A stretch of 64,000 bases of DNA from Bradyrhizobium barranii subsp. barranii (lineage in GTDB: Bacteria > Pseudomonadota > Alphaproteobacteria > Rhizobiales > Xanthobacteraceae), in NCBI RefSeq assembly GCF_017565645.3, contig NZ_CP086136.1, positions 6,989,501-7,053,500 of the forward strand, written 5' to 3'. Under the pieces are notes generated by a model. It did no database searches, was not told where the DNA came from, and worked only from the letters and a program-made list of their open reading frames with translations. Position numbers and translations under genes: made by a program. Below, one piece after another: positions 29,249 through 37,779 of the stretch. Positions within the stretch are counted from its first letter, which is position 1; every line of letters begins with the position of its first letter.

Positions 29249-29449
29249 GTGGAGATGACCATGAATCACAGGGGCGTTGAGTTCACCGTCGCCAAGACGG
29301 CGCTTCCCGGAGTCTGGCAGTGGCAGTTCCGCATCGGTGACGAGATCAGGACGGGCAAGACCGAGACGAAGATCGAACTGTTGGCGATCCGGCGCGTCCA
29401 GCTGCGCATCGATCGGGAGCTGAAGGCGATCGGGCGCAAGACCGCATGA
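29249..29449 (+). CDS. 66-residue conserved small protein
   Basis: GTG 29249 follows GGAGGG by seven bases; ATGs at 29255 and 29261 are alternatives. The core reads FTVAKTALPGVWQWQFRIGD then KIELLAIRRVQLRIDREL: a beta-rich first half and a basic helix in the second. I recognise the pattern from small Bradyrhizobium proteins, without a known function. Confidence 0.7.
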   Translation: MEMTMNHRGVEFTVAKTALPGVWQWQFRIGDEIRTGKTETKIELLAIRRVQLRIDRELKAIGRKTA

Positions 29450-29596
29450 ATAGACCACCCGAGCCGGATGCCGGAGCCACGCGCGCCCGCGAGGTGACGT
29501 CCGTAGCGGCCCGGAATTGATCTGTCCCTGGTTTGGGACTGCACTGCGCGCGCCCATGGCCCGGGAGGCGGGACCATCATGTGACCGGTGCCAGCC

Positions 29597-29836
29597 ATGC
29601 CGCTCTACTTCTTTCGAATTCGGAACGGCCGCTATTCCGGCTGCGCGGACCAGGCGACGGAATTTGCTGATCGCGATGCGGCCTGGAAGATGATGACCAG
29701 CATCTGCGCCGACATGGCCGCCGGCCTCGCGCGCAAACTCAACGAAAATTCCGAATGGCACATGGAGCTGCTGGACGAGACCAAGGAGCCCGTGTTCCGG
29801 ATCCGCATCGTCGCGGAATCGTTCGAGGAGACTTGA
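29597..29836 (+). CDS. DUF6894-type small protein (3)
   Basis: The protein has 79 residues from ATG 29597; an in-frame GTG nine bases upstream is possible. It starts MPLYFFRIRNGRYSGCADQA and continues EFADRDAAWKMMTSICADMA, ending VFRIRIVAESFEET. It is the most diverged of the three DUF6894 proteins. It converges with the next gene, the stops being three bases apart. Confidence 0.72.
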   Translation: MPLYFFRIRNGRYSGCADQATEFADRDAAWKMMTSICADMAAGLARKLNENSEWHMELLDETKEPVFRIRIVAESFEET

Positions 29837-29839
29837 GGC

Positions 29840-30094
29840 CTAGTCGGCGCTGGGCAGCCGCCGCATGGTGAATTCGATGTCGCCGCCCGGCAGTTCGCGC
29901 CAAGTCTCGACCGCGCTCATATAGCCGGCCTTGGGGTAGCGGGCGAAGAATGCCTCCGCCCTCGCCCGCGCCGCCGGGCGCGGCAGAGTGAAAGTCTCAC
30001 GCAAGAAGCCGTCGCCGCCGCGCTCGCCCGGCTTGCCGCCCATCTTGCGCCGGCGCGCCATCCGCTCGGCGAGGCCCCGCGGACGATCGGCCAT
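29840..30094 (-). CDS. 84-residue basic hypothetical protein
   Basis: ATG 30094 follows AGGAGGAACGGC. The first 40 residues are very basic (MADRPRGLAERMARRRKMGG), the rest reads RAEAFFARYPKAGYMSAVET and WRELPGGDIEFTMRRLPS. No signal or membrane segment. The basic arm could bind nucleic acid; this is a guess. Confidence 0.65.
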   Translation of the reverse strand: MADRPRGLAERMARRRKMGGKPGERGGDGFLRETFTLPRPAARARAEAFFARYPKAGYMSAVETWRELPGGDIEFTMRRLPSAD

Positions 30095-30197
30095 GCCGTT
30101 CCTCCTCAACGCAATACGCTCTCGGAGATGTAGGAAGCAGGCCGGCCGAAGAGGAGTCCCGGCCGGAGGCATCAGCCGCCTCCGATCGGGGACAAGG

Positions 30198-30497
30198 TCA
30201 ATTGGCGGTCGTGCCGGACTTCTTCTTAGGCGCGCTGGTTGCGGCCGATGCCTTCGGCGCAGCCGCCTGCTTCGGCGGGTCGGAACGCATGTTGCCCCAG
30301 GGATCGTTGGACGCCTTGGAGTCCGGAATCTTCTTCAGCGTTTCCTTGTAGGCCTTGTCACGCTCGGCTTCCGCGGCCTTTTCCTCGGGGGTCTTGCCCG
30401 GACCTTCCTGCAGCAAATTGAGATTGGGCATTTGCGCGTAGGCCGGTCCCGCCAGCACGGCCAGCAGCACCGCCGCCATACGGAAAAGCTTCATCAT
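30198..30497 (-). CDS. Secreted small protein with an AYKxxLxxIP...DPWG motif (1)
   Basis: The protein has 99 residues; AAGGAG precedes the ATG-ATG start. The signal peptide is MKLFRMAAVLLAVLAGPAYA. The mature part holds DKAYKETLKKIPDSKASNDP and WGNMRSDPPK, then a lysine/alanine-rich tail. The same motif is found in the protein at 34259 (EKAYKAALERIPEPKEKYDP, WGGARPAEP). They form a small exported family of unknown function. Confidence 0.75.
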   Translation of the reverse strand: MMKLFRMAAVLLAVLAGPAYAQMPNLNLLQEGPGKTPEEKAAEAERDKAYKETLKKIPDSKASNDPWGNMRSDPPKQAAAPKASAATSAPKKKSGTTAN

Positions 30498-30854
30498 TGA
30501 CTCCTTGATCATCCATGAAGGGCGGGTCAACCGCGCCTTGTCGTTCTTGTCAACGGCCCGCTAGGCCGAATGGCGCGCTAGAGCCGGTCCGATCTGCACG
30601 ATTTCGGCGCCTGCAGCCAGTCGTCCCAAATCGGGCCGCATCTGGTGCACCCGTCCAGCGCGAGACCCAGCGCTATCAACCCAAACACAAGGACACACCG
30701 ACGCAACATCGCCAACCGTTCCCAAGCCCGGTATCATATCGGCCCAAGTCAGGCATTTTCAAGCCGACAGAGCCGACCGAAGACCGGGTGGCTTTGCCGC
30801 GCCGATGCGCGCAGAATGGCCGAAACATCCAGCAACACGGGGGGACCGACAGCA

Positions 30855-31319
30855 ATGCCATCGCAGCCAGAAGCCGGGTTCGGCATCGCTGAGGCCAGAC
30901 GCATACTCGGCGAGGTCTTTGCGCCCTGGGTCCAGGATCTCAACCTCGCCGTCGAGCGCCTCGAGCACCTGCCGCCGTCGGACGTGGCGGACTGGCAGCC
31001 GGGCGCGCTCCTGCGCATGCCATTCTCGGAGCGGCTCTGCCGCAACGGCGGCGTGGTGTGCGGCCAGGCGCTGATGGCGCTTGCCGATACCGCGATGGTG
31101 ATCGCGAACCTCGCCGCCAATCGCGGCTATCGTCCGATGACGACGGTCGACCAGACCACGCATTTCATGCGCGCGGTCTCCTCCTCGGATGTGCTCGCCG
31201 ACGCGCGTGTGGTGCGGCTCGGACGCACCATGAGTTTTGGCCGTGTCACGCTGCTTTCGGCCTCCGACAACAAGCAGGTGGCGATGGTGTCGAGCGCGTT
31301 CGCGATGCTGCCGGGCTGA
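30855..31319 (+). CDS. PaaI-type hotdog thioesterase
   Basis: The protein has 154 residues from ATG 30855 (GGGGGG nine bases upstream); ATG 30816 is an alternative. The hotdog core is RNGGVVCGQALMALADTAMV with the catalytic-type Asp/Glu helix, then TTVDQTTHFMRAV and FGRVTLLSASDNKQVAMVSS. The family hydrolyses acyl-CoA thioesters in the cytoplasm, often phenylacetate-type or detoxifying. Single gene. Confidence 0.82.
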   Translation: MPSQPEAGFGIAEARRILGEVFAPWVQDLNLAVERLEHLPPSDVADWQPGALLRMPFSERLCRNGGVVCGQALMALADTAMVIANLAANRGYRPMTTVDQTTHFMRAVSSSDVLADARVVRLGRTMSFGRVTLLSASDNKQVAMVSSAFAMLPG

Positions 31320-31336
31320 GCATCATCCAAAAAGAA

Positions 31337-31374
31337 GAGAGCCGCGTGAGCGCGCAAGGCGCTCCGCGGCTCTC
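31337..31374 (-). terminator. Terminator of the HdeA-like gene
   Basis: A near-perfect hairpin pairs GAGAGCCGCG with CGCGGCTCTC and, inside it, GAGCGC with GCGCTC. On the minus strand it is followed by TTCTTTTT, so it ends the gene at 31446-31736. Confidence 0.85.
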
Positions 31375-31445
31375 CAATCAATTTCGCATCGAAGCGAGGG
31401 ACTGAAGCGCGATTGCGTCCGCGCTTCGGTCAGCTTCAGGAATTA

Positions 31446-31736
31446 CTAGCCGAGAATTTCGTCAGCCGCGGTGACGACGCTGACGGTCGGATTCTTTCCG
31501 CAATAGGCACCGAACTTCTTGGCGTTCTCGATGAACACCTCGGTGTCGATGATCGCGTTGTCCTCGTCGCCCTTGTACCAGCCGTCCATCCAGGTCAGCA
31601 CGACCGCGATGTTGTCTTCGCCGCTCTCGAGGAACTGCTTGCAGGTCATGGTCGAGAGGTCCCACTTGACGGCGTGGGCGGGCATCGATGACAGCGAGAG
31701 CGCTGCAGCGAACAGAAGCGAAAGCGTGGTCTTCAT
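31446..31736 (-). CDS. HdeA/HdeB-family periplasmic protein
   Basis: The protein has 96 residues from ATG 31736 with GGAG upstream. Signal peptide: MKTTLSLLFAAALSLSSMPA. The mature region matches HdeA-type acid-stress chaperones: STMTCKQFLESGEDNIAVVL, TWMDGWYKGDEDNAIID, and a second cysteine in FGAYCGKNP for the single disulfide. The role is probably periplasmic protein protection at low pH or a related stress. Confidence 0.82.
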   Translation of the reverse strand: MKTTLSLLFAAALSLSSMPAHAVKWDLSTMTCKQFLESGEDNIAVVLTWMDGWYKGDEDNAIIDTEVFIENAKKFGAYCGKNPTVSVVTAADEILG

Positions 31737-31914
31737 CAATATCTCCATCGGCGCGTAACGCCATAAAGGAAGGGCTTGTGAGGGAAGTCGGCGGGAAGTG
31801 ACTCACCGCTCCAACGTCGTAAACGAAGTCTGAAGCGCTGTGCAAGTAGCGCCAGTATTGAGTTTATTTCAACGTAATTTCTATGCACTACTTCACAATC
31901 ATCGTTATGGATTA

Positions 31915-32163
31915 ATGCCGATGATCGAGAAACGTGCAGCGCAGCGTTACCGTGTTTTCAAGGGTGGAACGATCACCTTTGAAAGCAGCGGCATCGCGTG
32001 CACGGTGCGAAACATGTCGGAAGGCGGCGCGGCGATCGAGCTCGATTCCCCCGTCATATTGCCGAAATCATTCACGCTCTCGATCGCGCGCGACAATTTC
32101 GTACGGAATTGCCACACCGTATGGCGCAATGACAGGCGCATCGGCCTCGCTTTCGTACGATAG
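31915..32163 (+). CDS. PilZ domain protein
   Basis: The protein has 82 residues, ATG 31915 or 31921. It is a lone PilZ fold: EKRAAQRYRVFKGGTITFES then CTVRNMSEGGAAIELDSP. The RxxxR is represented by KRAAQR and the second motif by NMSEGGAAI rather than D/NxSxxG, so cyclic-di-GMP binding is likely. It could serve as an effector for the diguanylate cyclase at 3763 or others. Confidence 0.85.
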   Translation: MPMIEKRAAQRYRVFKGGTITFESSGIACTVRNMSEGGAAIELDSPVILPKSFTLSIARDNFVRNCHTVWRNDRRIGLAFVR

Positions 32164-32209
32164 CACGCACGATGTGAACAACCGTTCGCATCGCATACAC
32201 AACGCAGCA

Positions 32210-34258
32210 TCATGCTTGCTTTATACGACGTCGACGACGCCAGCGCAGGCTCGCGATGGTCAGCACGATGATCGCGAGCGCAATTGCTGACGACGACACC
32301 CAGAATCGTCCGCCCGGACGATCGATGGTGCGCGACCACAGCGACGGCCCTTCACCCGGCCGCGCCAGGCGAAATGCAACGACGCTGTCGCCGATCGAGG
32401 TGCCGACCTCGGAGTGGCCGCCCGCGCCGATCGCGACATATTGCTCGCCCTTCCAGAGATAGGTCATGGGTTTGGCGACGCCGGGCACCGGCAGCCGGCC
32501 TTGCCACAACTCTCGGCCGCTTCGCGCATCGAAGGCGCGCAGATAGGCATCCATCGCGCCGGTGAAGACGAGACCGCCTGCGGTGACCGCGAGCCCGTTG
32601 ACGAGCGGCGCGCCCCACGGCAGCGGCACGCCGAGCGGCGCAAGGTCTTCCGTGGTGCCGACCGTCGAACGCCAAAGGATCTTGCCGGCCTTCAGATCGA
32701 CTGCGACCATCTCGCCCCAAGGCGGCTTGTTGCAAAGAAGCCCGAGCGGCGACATCACCACCGCGCGCGACATCGCGAACGGCGCGCCCTTCTGCTGGCC
32801 GAAATCATGACCGGGAGGCGGATCGAATCCAGCCGCCTCCGCACGCGGGATCAACTTGATGAGATGAACGGCGCGGGCGGTGTTGGCGTAGAGGATCTGG
32901 TTGACCGGGTCGAAGGCTGCGCTACCCCAGTTGACGCCGCCGCCGGTGAAGGGAAACTCCGCCGTGCCTTGCGTCGAGGGCGGGGTGAACAACCCCTCGT
33001 TACGTGCCTCCGCGAACTGCCTTTCGCAAGCGGAGCGACCCAGGCCAGGGAGGAGCGAGAGCGCATCCTCAGTCGAGATTCTTTGCGATGTCAGCGGCGG
33101 CACATGCGTCGGGAATGGCTGCGTCGGCGATAGTCGTTCACCTTCCGCGCCGCCTTGCGGCACCACGCGCTCTTCCACCGGCCACACCGGCTTGCCGGTA
33201 TCGCGGTCGAGCACGAAGACAAATCCCTGCTTGGTCGGCTGAATCACGACATCGCGCTGGCCGTCTCCGGTGTCGATACGCGTCAGCGTCGGCTGCGACG
33301 CCAGGTCGTAATCCCAGACGTCGTGATGCACGGTCTGGAATGCCCACGCGAGCTCGCCGGTCTCGATGCGCAGCGCGACCACCGAATTGGCGTGCTCGTT
33401 GTTGCCCGGCCGCTTGCCGCCCCAAAAGTCCGGCGACGGCGAGGATGTCGGCAGGAAAACCAGCCCGCGCGCCGCGTCGACCGACATCGGCGCCCAGACA
33501 TTGGCATGACCGGCTTCGACACCGTCGCGCTTGAGCGGCTCGAAGGTCCAGCGCGGCTGGCCGCTGCGCGCATCGAACGCGCGCACCACGCCGCTCGGCG
33601 CGTCGACGCGGCGGTTGTCGCCGATCGCGGAGCCAATCACGACGACACCGCGGCCGACCGCCGGCGGCGAGGTGATCTGGAATTCGCCGGGCCAGTCCAG
33701 CTTCATGCCGATATCGGGCCTGACCTCACCGCCAGTGCCGAAACCGGCGCAGGGAATGCCTGTCTTTGCATCGAGCGCGATCAGGCGGACATCGTTCGTG
33801 CCCATGAAGATGCGCGATCGGCAGGCGGCATTCGCGGGCGCCTCATCGTCGATCCAATGGGTCACGCCGCGGCAGACATAGCGGTTGGCGGGCCGCTGAT
33901 TGGTCGCGATCTTTGGATCGAAGCGCCATTTCTGCGCGCCCGTGCCGGGATCGAGCGCGATCACCTCATTGAAGGGCGAGCAGAAGATCAGGCTGTCCTC
34001 GACGAACAACGGTGTCGCCTGGAATTTGGTTCGCCGCATCACCTCGGGCGGCCGCGCCGCGAGATCGCCGGTATGGAATTCGAAGGCCCGAACCAGATTG
34101 CCGACATTGTCGGGCGTGACCTCCCGCAAAGGCGAGAAGCGTGAGCCGCCGGGATCGCCACCCCAGCTCTCCCAGGCGATGCCTGGCCACGAGGAAAACA
34201 AGAGGAGCACGATGGCGGCGGCCGACTGACACAGACGGCTCGCCAACGCCCCCCTCAT
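32210..34258 (-). CDS. PQQ-dependent dehydrogenase (glucose/quinate type) with a C-terminal anchor
   Basis: The protein has 682 residues. Residues 1-28 form a signal peptide; the next 600 are the eight-bladed PQQ propeller with ESWGGDPGGSRFSPLREVTP, the beta-propeller tryptophan repeats (AQKWRFDPK, GELAWAFQTV), HHDVWDYDLASQPTL, and GVNWGSAAFDPVNQILY. Near the C-terminus (about 650-672) a membrane helix (SSSAIALAIIVLTIASL) precedes basic RWRRRRRIKQA. Membrane glucose dehydrogenases instead have five N-terminal helices, so this topology is unusual. It oxidises a sugar or polyol in the periplasm, passing electrons to quinone. Its start abuts the stop of the preceding small gene. Confidence 0.88.
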   Translation of the reverse strand: MRGALASRLCQSAAAIVLLLFSSWPGIAWESWGGDPGGSRFSPLREVTPDNVGNLVRAFEFHTGDLAARPPEVMRRTKFQATPLFVEDSLIFCSPFNEVIALDPGTGAQKWRFDPKIATNQRPANRYVCRGVTHWIDDEAPANAACRSRIFMGTNDVRLIALDAKTGIPCAGFGTGGEVRPDIGMKLDWPGEFQITSPPAVGRGVVVIGSAIGDNRRVDAPSGVVRAFDARSGQPRWTFEPLKRDGVEAGHANVWAPMSVDAARGLVFLPTSSPSPDFWGGKRPGNNEHANSVVALRIETGELAWAFQTVHHDVWDYDLASQPTLTRIDTGDGQRDVVIQPTKQGFVFVLDRDTGKPVWPVEERVVPQGGAEGERLSPTQPFPTHVPPLTSQRISTEDALSLLPGLGRSACERQFAEARNEGLFTPPSTQGTAEFPFTGGGVNWGSAAFDPVNQILYANTARAVHLIKLIPRAEAAGFDPPPGHDFGQQKGAPFAMSRAVVMSPLGLLCNKPPWGEMVAVDLKAGKILWRSTVGTTEDLAPLGVPLPWGAPLVNGLAVTAGGLVFTGAMDAYLRAFDARSGRELWQGRLPVPGVAKPMTYLWKGEQYVAIGAGGHSEVGTSIGDSVVAFRLARPGEGPSLWSRTIDRPGGRFWVSSSAIALAIIVLTIASLRWRRRRRIKQA

Positions 34259-34483
34259 TTATTTGGGCTTCTTGGCAGGTTCAGCCGGACGGGCTCCGCC
34301 CCACGGGTCGTACTTCTCCTTGGGCTCCGGAATGCGCTCGAGCGCGGCCTTGTAGGCCTTTTCGTCGACCTTGGGCTTATTGTCCGACTTCGCTTCGTTC
34401 GGCTGGCCTCTGCTGCGGCCCTGCGCCTGCGCCGACGCAACCGTTAGTGCGAGCACGGCGGCCGCGATGACCAAAATCCGCAT
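34259..34483 (-). CDS. Secreted small protein with an AYKxxLxxIP...DPWG motif (2)
   Basis: The protein has 74 residues from ATG 34483. Signal peptide: MRILVIAAAVLALTVASAQA. Mature part: basic, then VDEKAYKAALERIPEPKEKY, DPWGGARPAEPAKKPK. It is paralogous to 30198-30497. Its stop is immediately followed by the start of the PQQ dehydrogenase, so the two are co-transcribed and probably coupled; it may be an assembly or electron-transfer partner, but that is inference. Confidence 0.78.
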   Translation of the reverse strand: MRILVIAAAVLALTVASAQAQGRSRGQPNEAKSDNKPKVDEKAYKAALERIPEPKEKYDPWGGARPAEPAKKPK

Positions 34484-34634
34484 TGATGCAATCCCCCTCG
34501 TCTGGGGCACAAATTAGCCTGCAATCCCGTAATAGCAAATGCCGGGGGGCCGGGATTTCGGCAAATCTTGATCGGCCGGGACTTTGCCAGATCGCATTCC
34601 TGCCTATCTGTTGGCCCGCAGGGGACCTTCACGG

Positions 34635-35039
34635 ATGTTGCGGATTGTTGCTCATGCGGCGCTGCTGGCCAGCGCGCTCGCACTCGGTTCTTGCGGCTTC
34701 GCCGACAGCCGCGCGCCGGTGCCCGAGTTCATGCGCCTGAAGGAAGCCGAGCAGCCGCCCCCCGAAGCGCCCCCTGACGTCAAACGCGTGGTCCGCGAGC
34801 AGATCAACGTGGTCTTCCTCAACACGTCCTATCCGCGCGAGGTGCACGTCGCCCCGCCCCATCGGGAGGTGCGGGGACAGGGCTGGACCGCCTGCGTCCG
34901 CGCGCAGCTCACCTCCGCCACCGGCTCCACGCTCGGCACCCAGATTTACATCGTGACGATCTCAGGGGGAAACGTGGTCGATCGCCGCCGCGCGGAAGCG
35001 GACGACATCTGCGGGACGGAAACCTACGAGCCGATCTAG
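34635..35039 (+). CDS. Putative lipoprotein
   Basis: The protein has 134 residues from ATG 34635. The N-terminus MLRIVAHAALLASALALGSC carries a lipobox (LGSC, Cys20), so it is lipid-anchored in the envelope. The mature region has a proline-rich stretch (AEQPPPEAPPDVKRVVREQI), then TACVRAQLTSATGSTLGTQI and a second cysteine near the end (DDICGTETYEPI). Family not recognised. Confidence 0.7.
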   Translation: MLRIVAHAALLASALALGSCGFADSRAPVPEFMRLKEAEQPPPEAPPDVKRVVREQINVVFLNTSYPREVHVAPPHREVRGQGWTACVRAQLTSATGSTLGTQIYIVTISGGNVVDRRRAEADDICGTETYEPI

Positions 35040-35153
35040 GAACAAATCACGCCGACACGCGCTCCGGTTCCGGGAAAAACCTGTAGTTCGACCCGGAACG
35101 ATCACCGCCTCCCCTTCTTGTTACCCCCAAGGGCAGTTTCGGAGGAGGACACG

Positions 35154-35483
35154 ATGAGGACATTCACGATCGCACTACTGGCTGGCGTCGGCGCCCTCGC
35201 TGCGGCGAGCGGCGCGAAGGCCGCCGACATCTACACGACCAGCGAATACGCCAACGCTGAGCTCGTTCAGGAAGTCCGGCTTGTCTGCGATGACGCTGGC
35301 AATTGCTATCGCACCCGTGGCGGCTCGCGCGTGATCGTGCGCGACTCCTACAACGCCATGCCGCGCGATCGCTATTACGAGCGCCGCACCTATCGCGACT
35401 GGGACGATGGTCCGCGCGGTGGCGTCGGCATTCGAGCGCCCGGCGTCAGCGTGGGCGTCGGTGTCGGCGGGGACCGCTGGTAG
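35154..35483 (+). CDS. Secreted hypothetical protein with a glycine-rich tail
   Basis: The protein has 109 residues; GGAGGAGG precedes ATG 35154. Signal peptide: MRTFTIALLAGVGALAAASG, then AKA. The mature region has a CDDAGNCYRTRGG pair of cysteines, a tyrosine/arginine-rich part (MPRDRYYERRTYRDWDDG), and a glycine/valine tail (VSVGVGVGGDRW). It resembles small exported Bradyrhizobium proteins of unknown role. Confidence 0.72.
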   Translation: MRTFTIALLAGVGALAAASGAKAADIYTTSEYANAELVQEVRLVCDDAGNCYRTRGGSRVIVRDSYNAMPRDRYYERRTYRDWDDGPRGGVGIRAPGVSVGVGVGGDRW

Positions 35484-35503
35484 TCACTGAAGCTGTCACA
35501 GGG

Positions 35504-35536
35504 CAGGACCGGACGAGATCCACTCGCCCGGTCCTG
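35504..35536. terminator. Hairpin between convergent genes
   Basis: CAGGACCGG pairs with CCGGTCCTG, with an inner CGAG/CTCG stem. There is no T-tract, so termination strength is doubtful, but the position between convergent genes fits a bidirectional terminator. Confidence 0.5.
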
Positions 35537-35542
35537 TCCATG

Positions 35543-36010
35543 TCAGGTTTCGAGCGGATCGGCCGGCGCGACGAAGCGCGTTGACGACGGGAGCTGCGCG
35601 ATGAAGCGGGCGAGCACCATGCCGGCAAACATCGCGGCGACGAAGATGAAAGCGGACGCCGAGCCGAATCCGAGCGCGGTGAGCGCAGGGCCCGGACAAA
35701 AGCCGGCGAGCCCCCATCCGATTCCGAAGATGGCAGGACCGGCGACAATTCTCGGATCGATGTCCTTTCGCGTCGGAAGGTAAAAGCGGTCCGCGAACAA
35801 CGGTCGCGCGAGTTTCAAGACACGGCTGAATCCGATGAAGGTTACCGCGACCGCACCTGCCATCACGAAAGCGAGGCTCGCATCCCACGTTCCGGCGGGA
35901 ATGCCGGCGACGTCCAAAAAGTTCAGCACCTTGGCCGGATTCGACATGCCGGAGACGATGAGCCCGATACCGAAGACGAGGCCGATCGCGAATTGGATGA
36001 GGATTGCCAT
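35543..36010 (-). CDS. YeeE/YedE-family (DUF6691) membrane protein, second half of a transporter pair
   Basis: The protein has 155 residues from ATG 36010. It has four membrane segments and the family motifs FGIGLIVSGMSNPAKVLNFL and GIGWGLAGFCPGPALTALG. These paired half-size proteins belong to the sulfur-compound uptake family (thiosulfate or sulfide-related) in the inner membrane. The start is six bases after the stop of the partner gene at 36016, so they form a two-gene operon. Confidence 0.85.
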   Translation of the reverse strand: MAILIQFAIGLVFGIGLIVSGMSNPAKVLNFLDVAGIPAGTWDASLAFVMAGAVAVTFIGFSRVLKLARPLFADRFYLPTRKDIDPRIVAGPAIFGIGWGLAGFCPGPALTALGFGSASAFIFVAAMFAGMVLARFIAQLPSSTRFVAPADPLET

Positions 36011-36015
36011 CGTCG

Positions 36016-36444
36016 TCAGCCCCAGTGCCGCATCACGAAGACAGTGGCGATGCCCGCCGACATGAAGGTGATGGTCGCGACCAGCGACCGCAGCGACAGC
36101 CGCGACAGGCCGCAGACGCCATGGCCGGACGTGCAGCCGCTGCCCCAGACCGCACCGAAGCCCGTGAGCAATCCGGCGACGATCAGCACCGGCGTTCCCG
36201 CCGCGATCGTTTGCACCGGCAGGCTTCCGCTGACAATGCGCACCAGGATGGGCGCGGCGACGAGGCCGGCGACGAAAGCGAGCCGGCCGGCGAACTCGCG
36301 GTCCTCGTAAGGCGGAAACAGCCGCGCCGCGATGCCGCTGACACCGGCGATCCGTCCCGTCGCCCACATCAGGAGCACGGCGGACAGGCCGATCAACGCG
36401 CCACCGAGGAGCGACGCCATCGGCGTGAAAGGTGTGGCGATCAT
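36016..36444 (-). CDS. YeeE/YedE-family membrane protein, first half of a transporter pair
   Basis: The protein has 142 residues with four hydrophobic segments and the signature GSGCTSGHGVCGLSRLSLRS, whose cysteines form the proposed sulfur relay path. With the gene at 35543 it would make a full YeeE-like transporter for reduced sulfur. No ArsR/BigR regulator is adjacent, though an AT-rich stretch (36509-36533) with short palindromes precedes it. Confidence 0.85.
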   Translation of the reverse strand: MIATPFTPMASLLGGALIGLSAVLLMWATGRIAGVSGIAARLFPPYEDREFAGRLAFVAGLVAAPILVRIVSGSLPVQTIAAGTPVLIVAGLLTGFGAVWGSGCTSGHGVCGLSRLSLRSLVATITFMSAGIATVFVMRHWG

Positions 36445-36572
36445 TGTGATCCTCCAAGTCGAGAGCTTCCATCATGGCACGCCGCGGCGGCCCGAATGCT
36501 CAATGAGACGTTAATATTACCATTCGAATTGAAGCGGCGTCCCAACGGAATTTTCCAATCTTTGCGCTAAGC

Positions 36573-37772
36573 ATGACCGTTCTGAACGGGGAACGACGGG
36601 ACGTGGTCGATATCGCGCATCAGGCAGCGATCAATCCGGCATCGGCAAGGGCTGCCGCGGCAACGCGCGCGCTCGTCCCCCTCACGTCCATCGATCCCGG
36701 CCAATGGCGCGCGCTCGCCCAGCGCGTGATCGAGCCGAACGGCTATTACCTGCCGGACTGGGAGCTCGCCGTGAGCGAGGCCGCACGCGGCCGCACCGAC
36801 GCCTCGGCGCTACCCGCATTCGACGGCTCGTCGGTGCGGCTGATCGGGCTGATGCCGGTGGTCTCGCTCTGGCGCGCCTGGAAGATCCCCCTGCCCGCGC
36901 TGGTGAGCGCGCATCCCTATGGCACCCTGTGCAGCCCCCAGATCGACCGCGACGCGCCGATCGAAGCGGCCACGCGCCTGTTGCAGCAGGCGCGCGAGGC
37001 CGGCGCGCATGCGCTCGTGCTCAACGACGTTGCGCTCGACGGCGCGGCGATGAGTTCGCTCAATGAGGTTCTCAATCGCGACGGACTGAGGCCGCGTACC
37101 CTCTCCTCCTACATCCGCGCCAGCCTCGACGCGACGCAGGACGGTGAAACGCTGTTGCATGGCGCGCTCGGCGCCAAAAAGCTCAAGGAGCTGCGTCGCC
37201 AGCGCCATCGCCTCGAAGAGCACGGGCCCGTCGCCTTCGAGGTCGCGCGCAAGCCCGACGAGATCGGGCCGGCACTCGAAACATTCCTGCAACTCGAAGC
37301 CAGTGGCTGGAAAGGCAAGCGCGGCACTGCGCTGATCCAGCATGCGGGCGATGCGACTTTCATTCGCCGCGCCGTTCCCGCGCTGGCAGAGACCGCGCAG
37401 TGCGAGGTCATCACGCTGCGCGCCGGCACGTCGCCGGTGGCAGCCGGCATCGTGCTACGTCACCAGGACCGCGCCTTCTTCTTCAAGCTCGGTATCGACG
37501 AACGCTTTGCAAGATATTCGCCGGGCGTGCAGCTCACGCTCGACCTCACGCGGCATCTCTGCGCCGATCCGGCCATCGCCAGCGCGGACTCCACGGCGAG
37601 CGCCGACCACCCCATGATCAACCCGATCTGGCGCGGGCGCTTTGCCATCGGCGACGTGCTGATTCCGCTGCGGCGTCACGATCCTGTCGTCGCGCTCATT
37701 CACGCGGCGCTGGTTGGCCTCAACGTCGCGCACGACGGCGCGCGACGCGTGGTGCGTCTGCTCCGCAAATAA
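36573..37772 (+). CDS. GNAT acetyltransferase, CelD/BcsL type
   Basis: The protein has 399 residues. The C-terminal half (about 165-340) carries the Acetyltransf_6 fold: KKLKELRRQRHRLEEHGPVA, FLQLEASGWKGKRGTALIQH, and AAGIVLRHQDRAFFFKLGID followed by RYSPGVQLTLDL. Similar proteins are associated with cellulose or exopolysaccharide synthesis and transfer acyl groups in the cytoplasm. No cellulose synthase is nearby. Residues 1-60 are low in motif content. Confidence 0.8.
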   Translation: MTVLNGERRDVVDIAHQAAINPASARAAAATRALVPLTSIDPGQWRALAQRVIEPNGYYLPDWELAVSEAARGRTDASALPAFDGSSVRLIGLMPVVSLWRAWKIPLPALVSAHPYGTLCSPQIDRDAPIEAATRLLQQAREAGAHALVLNDVALDGAAMSSLNEVLNRDGLRPRTLSSYIRASLDATQDGETLLHGALGAKKLKELRRQRHRLEEHGPVAFEVARKPDEIGPALETFLQLEASGWKGKRGTALIQHAGDATFIRRAVPALAETAQCEVITLRAGTSPVAAGIVLRHQDRAFFFKLGIDERFARYSPGVQLTLDLTRHLCADPAIASADSTASADHPMINPIWRGRFAIGDVLIPLRRHDPVVALIHAALVGLNVAHDGARRVVRLLRK

Positions 37773-37779
37773 GCGAAAT

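Noticed and set aside
28556..29761. 401-codon minus-strand frame
   Set aside because: Only its last 83 codons look like protein (zinc ribbon with its own ribosome site). The rest overlaps the plus-strand gene at 29249 and has random composition.
35543..36475. Single 310-codon frame covering both YeeE/YedE halves
   Set aside because: The first half is in the wrong frame of the upstream gene; two genes with proper starts at 36444 and 36010 explain the region.
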